DNA of 7,098 bases from Acidobacterium sp. (GTDB taxonomy: Bacteria > Acidobacteriota > Terriglobia > Terriglobales > Acidobacteriaceae). The position numbers were made by a program, and so were the translations under genes. Shown here piece by piece: positions 6,017 through 7,098 of the stretch. Under the pieces are notes generated by a model. It was not told where the DNA came from, did not search any database, and saw only the letters and a list, made by a program, of their open reading frames with translations. The stretch is from contig PMAM01000347.1 of NCBI GenBank assembly GCA_003152595.1, forward strand, positions 7,086 to 14,183. Direction: 5' to 3'. Position 1 is the first letter of the stretch. Each line of letters starts with the position of its first letter.

Positions 6017-7033
6017 ATGGGGAATACGGTTTTGACGTCTCCGCACCTGGTACCGGATTCAAATCGGGGTAGAAGCCCAGAGCCGCCAGCTTTGCATCTG
6101 GGGGGTCTGGAATCGATCGTCGAAGAGCCGATCTGGAAGACGCTGTTTGCCAGCGTCGCCGACGTGCTCTTCCCAAAGAAGCTGCCGCCTCTCAAGCTGA
6201 GCTCCACGCCCATCGCGGTGCGGGACCCAATGGCGGTGAAGCGGAACCCGGCCTCGAGCGCGGTTTCGTTCATTACGCACGCCGTAGTCATCGGTCTGAT
6301 CCTGCTTTTCACCATCGAGCAGTGGCACGAGCGGCAGGTTGCGAAGAAGGCCGTTGTCACGCCCGTGGACATCTCCCCTTACGTACCGCCGTCTCCTTTA
6401 AAGGACACGATGGGCGGCGGTGGCGGGGGCGGCAACCATGAGCTGGTTGAGGCCTCCAAAGGCAAGCTGCCGCCAATGGTGAAGCAGCCGCTTGCGCCTC
6501 CTCAGATTCTCAAGATCGACAACCCCAAGCTGGCTGTAACTCCGGCCGTGTTGATGCCGCAGCAGATTAAGCTGCCGGACAATCCCAGCATGCCGAATAT
6601 TGGCGTCCCGCAGTCGCCGCAGATCGCTCTGGCGTCTCAGGGCAGCGGATCGGGCTCCGGCTTTGGCAGCGGTTCCGGCGGTGGTATCGGCTCCGGCAGC
6701 GGCAATGGCATCGGACCAGGTTCCGGCGGCGGTTACGGCGGCGGCATCTACCATCCGGGCGGCGGCGTTTCCAATCCCGTGCTGGTCTACGCGCCCGATC
6801 CGGAGTTCTCCGACGAAGCGCGGCGCGCCAAATATCAGGGCGTTTGCGTCGTGAGCCTTATCGTGGACGCGCAGGGCAACCCGCAGCGCGTGCGCATCGT
6901 GCGCCCGCTGGGCATGGGCCTCGATGAGAAGGCTCTGGAAGCGGTGCGGCAGTACAAATTCAAGGCCGCCACCTACCAGGGCAAGGCAGTTCCCGTGGAG
7001 ATCAACATCGAGGTCAACTTCCGCATCTACTGA
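6017..7033 (+). CDS. TonB-family protein (energy transducer)
   Basis: Predicted inner-membrane protein that spans the periplasm to pass proton-motive energy to outer-membrane receptors with ExbB/ExbD, though no exbB or exbD lies in the window. The 338-residue product has a long cytoplasmic N-terminus (about 80 residues, with SPEPPALHLG at 20-29 and LFPKKLPPLKL at 51-61), one membrane helix at about 82-100, a Pro-containing periplasmic stretch with a seven-glycine run at 133-139, a Gly/Ser linker at 208-250, and a TonB C-terminal domain at about 254-338 (FSDEARRAKYQG, DEKALEAVRQYKFKAA, ending VNFRIY). The helix contains S84-x3-H88, matching the Ser/His pair of E. coli TonB (S16, H20). The upstream ribosome site is weak. 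Transcribed divergently from ileS and closed by a strong terminator. Which receptor it serves is not readable. Confidence 0.9.
   Translation: MGNTVLTSPHLVPDSNRGRSPEPPALHLGGLESIVEEPIWKTLFASVADVLFPKKLPPLKLSSTPIAVRDPMAVKRNPASSAVSFITHAVVIGLILLFTIEQWHERQVAKKAVVTPVDISPYVPPSPLKDTMGGGGGGGNHELVEASKGKLPPMVKQPLAPPQILKIDNPKLAVTPAVLMPQQIKLPDNPSMPNIGVPQSPQIALASQGSGSGSGFGSGSGGGIGSGSGNGIGPGSGGGYGGGIYHPGGGVSNPVLVYAPDPEFSDEARRAKYQGVCVVSLIVDAQGNPQRVRIVRPLGMGLDEKALEAVRQYKFKAATYQGKAVPVEINIEVNFRIY
6638..6766 (+). repeat. Low-complexity Gly/Ser-coding stretch in the TonB-family gene
   Basis: Degenerate GGC/GGT/TCC/AGC codon repeats encode residues 208-250, mostly GSGSG and GGG units broken by F, I, N, P and Y. It sits between the membrane-proximal part and the C-terminal domain, where E. 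coli TonB has its Pro-Glu/Pro-Lys spacer, so it is probably a flexible periplasmic linker. Such repeats are prone to length change between strains. Confidence 0.7.
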
Positions 7034-7051
7034 TCCTCGGGTTCGAAACGC

Positions 7052-7087
7052 AAAAGCCTTCGCTGCCATCCGGCCGCGAAGGCTTTT
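7052..7087. terminator. Intrinsic terminator after the TonB-family gene
   Basis: AAAAGCCTTCGC at 7052-7063 pairs perfectly with GCGAAGGCTTTT at 7076-7087 around a 12-base loop. The stem has a G+C core and ends in four T's on the plus strand and, because the left arm begins AAAA, four T's on the minus strand too. It starts 18 bases after the TGA at 7031-7033. It would stop transcription from the TonB-family gene and possibly from a gene entering from the right. Confidence 0.85.
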
Positions 7088-7098
7088 CTGCATACGAA

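Noticed and set aside
6000..6035. Eleven-codon open frame after AGGAG, overlapping the TonB-family start
   Set aside because: The 13-base spacing from the AGGAG is too long and so short a frame is easily a chance event; mentioned only within the intergenic finding.
5831..6046. Extension of ileS to the start at 6046
   Set aside because: The added residues do not look like the IleRS N-terminus, contain no good ribosome site, and would cover the divergent promoter region.
6036..6125. tRNA-like look of the stretch containing gattcaaatc
   Set aside because: It resembles a T-arm only locally. No acceptor stem or cloverleaf can be drawn, and the region reads well as the N-terminus of the TonB-family protein.
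6398..7093. Minus-strand open frame of 231 codons opposite the TonB-family gene
   Set aside because: It runs through the bidirectional terminator and mirrors the Gly/Ser codon repeat; no family features.

Overview
The window is a compact, high-GC bacterial segment with no mobile element, CRISPR array, rRNA or tRNA that I can see. The style of the TonB-family protein (long cytoplasmic N-terminus, Gly/Ser linker) and of the uncharacterised membrane protein at the left edge resembles, from memory, Acidobacteriota of the Solibacter/Bryobacter type. That assignment is inference; no marker gene here fixes it.

Layout. Bases 1-576 (+) carry the C-terminal end of a multi-pass membrane protein whose start lies outside the window. 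It faces, tail to tail across 27 bases, a three-gene minus-strand operon read from about 5830 down to 604: ileS (isoleucyl-tRNA synthetase), lspA (lipoprotein signal peptidase, joined to ileS by an ATGA stop/start overlap) and a medium/long-chain acyl-CoA synthetase of the AMP-binding superfamily (start 5 bases after the lspA stop if the upstream ATG is used). From a divergent intergenic region of about 220 bases (5798-6016), a TonB-family energy-transducer gene runs rightward (6017-7033) and ends at a strong 12-bp hairpin terminator.

How the genes fit. ileS next to lspA is a classic bacterial pairing. LspA acts on prolipoproteins in the inner membrane, the acyl-CoA synthetase activates fatty acids, and the TonB-like protein couples the inner-membrane proton gradient to outer-membrane transport. 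All are envelope or housekeeping functions. I see no evidence that they form a dedicated new system.

The least explained signal is not a gene. It is a short, nearly palindromic word, GTCSGAC, found 15 times by eye between 424 and 3994 and nowhere in the remaining 3.1 kb to the right. Three GTCWGAC variants fall in the same region. The word occurs in all three codon frames and in clusters whose internal spacings (12, 21, 22, 31, 32, 33, 40, 44) lie near whole turns of the DNA helix. A perfect 14-bp inverted repeat at the convergent gene ends (533-561) is the second structural oddity.
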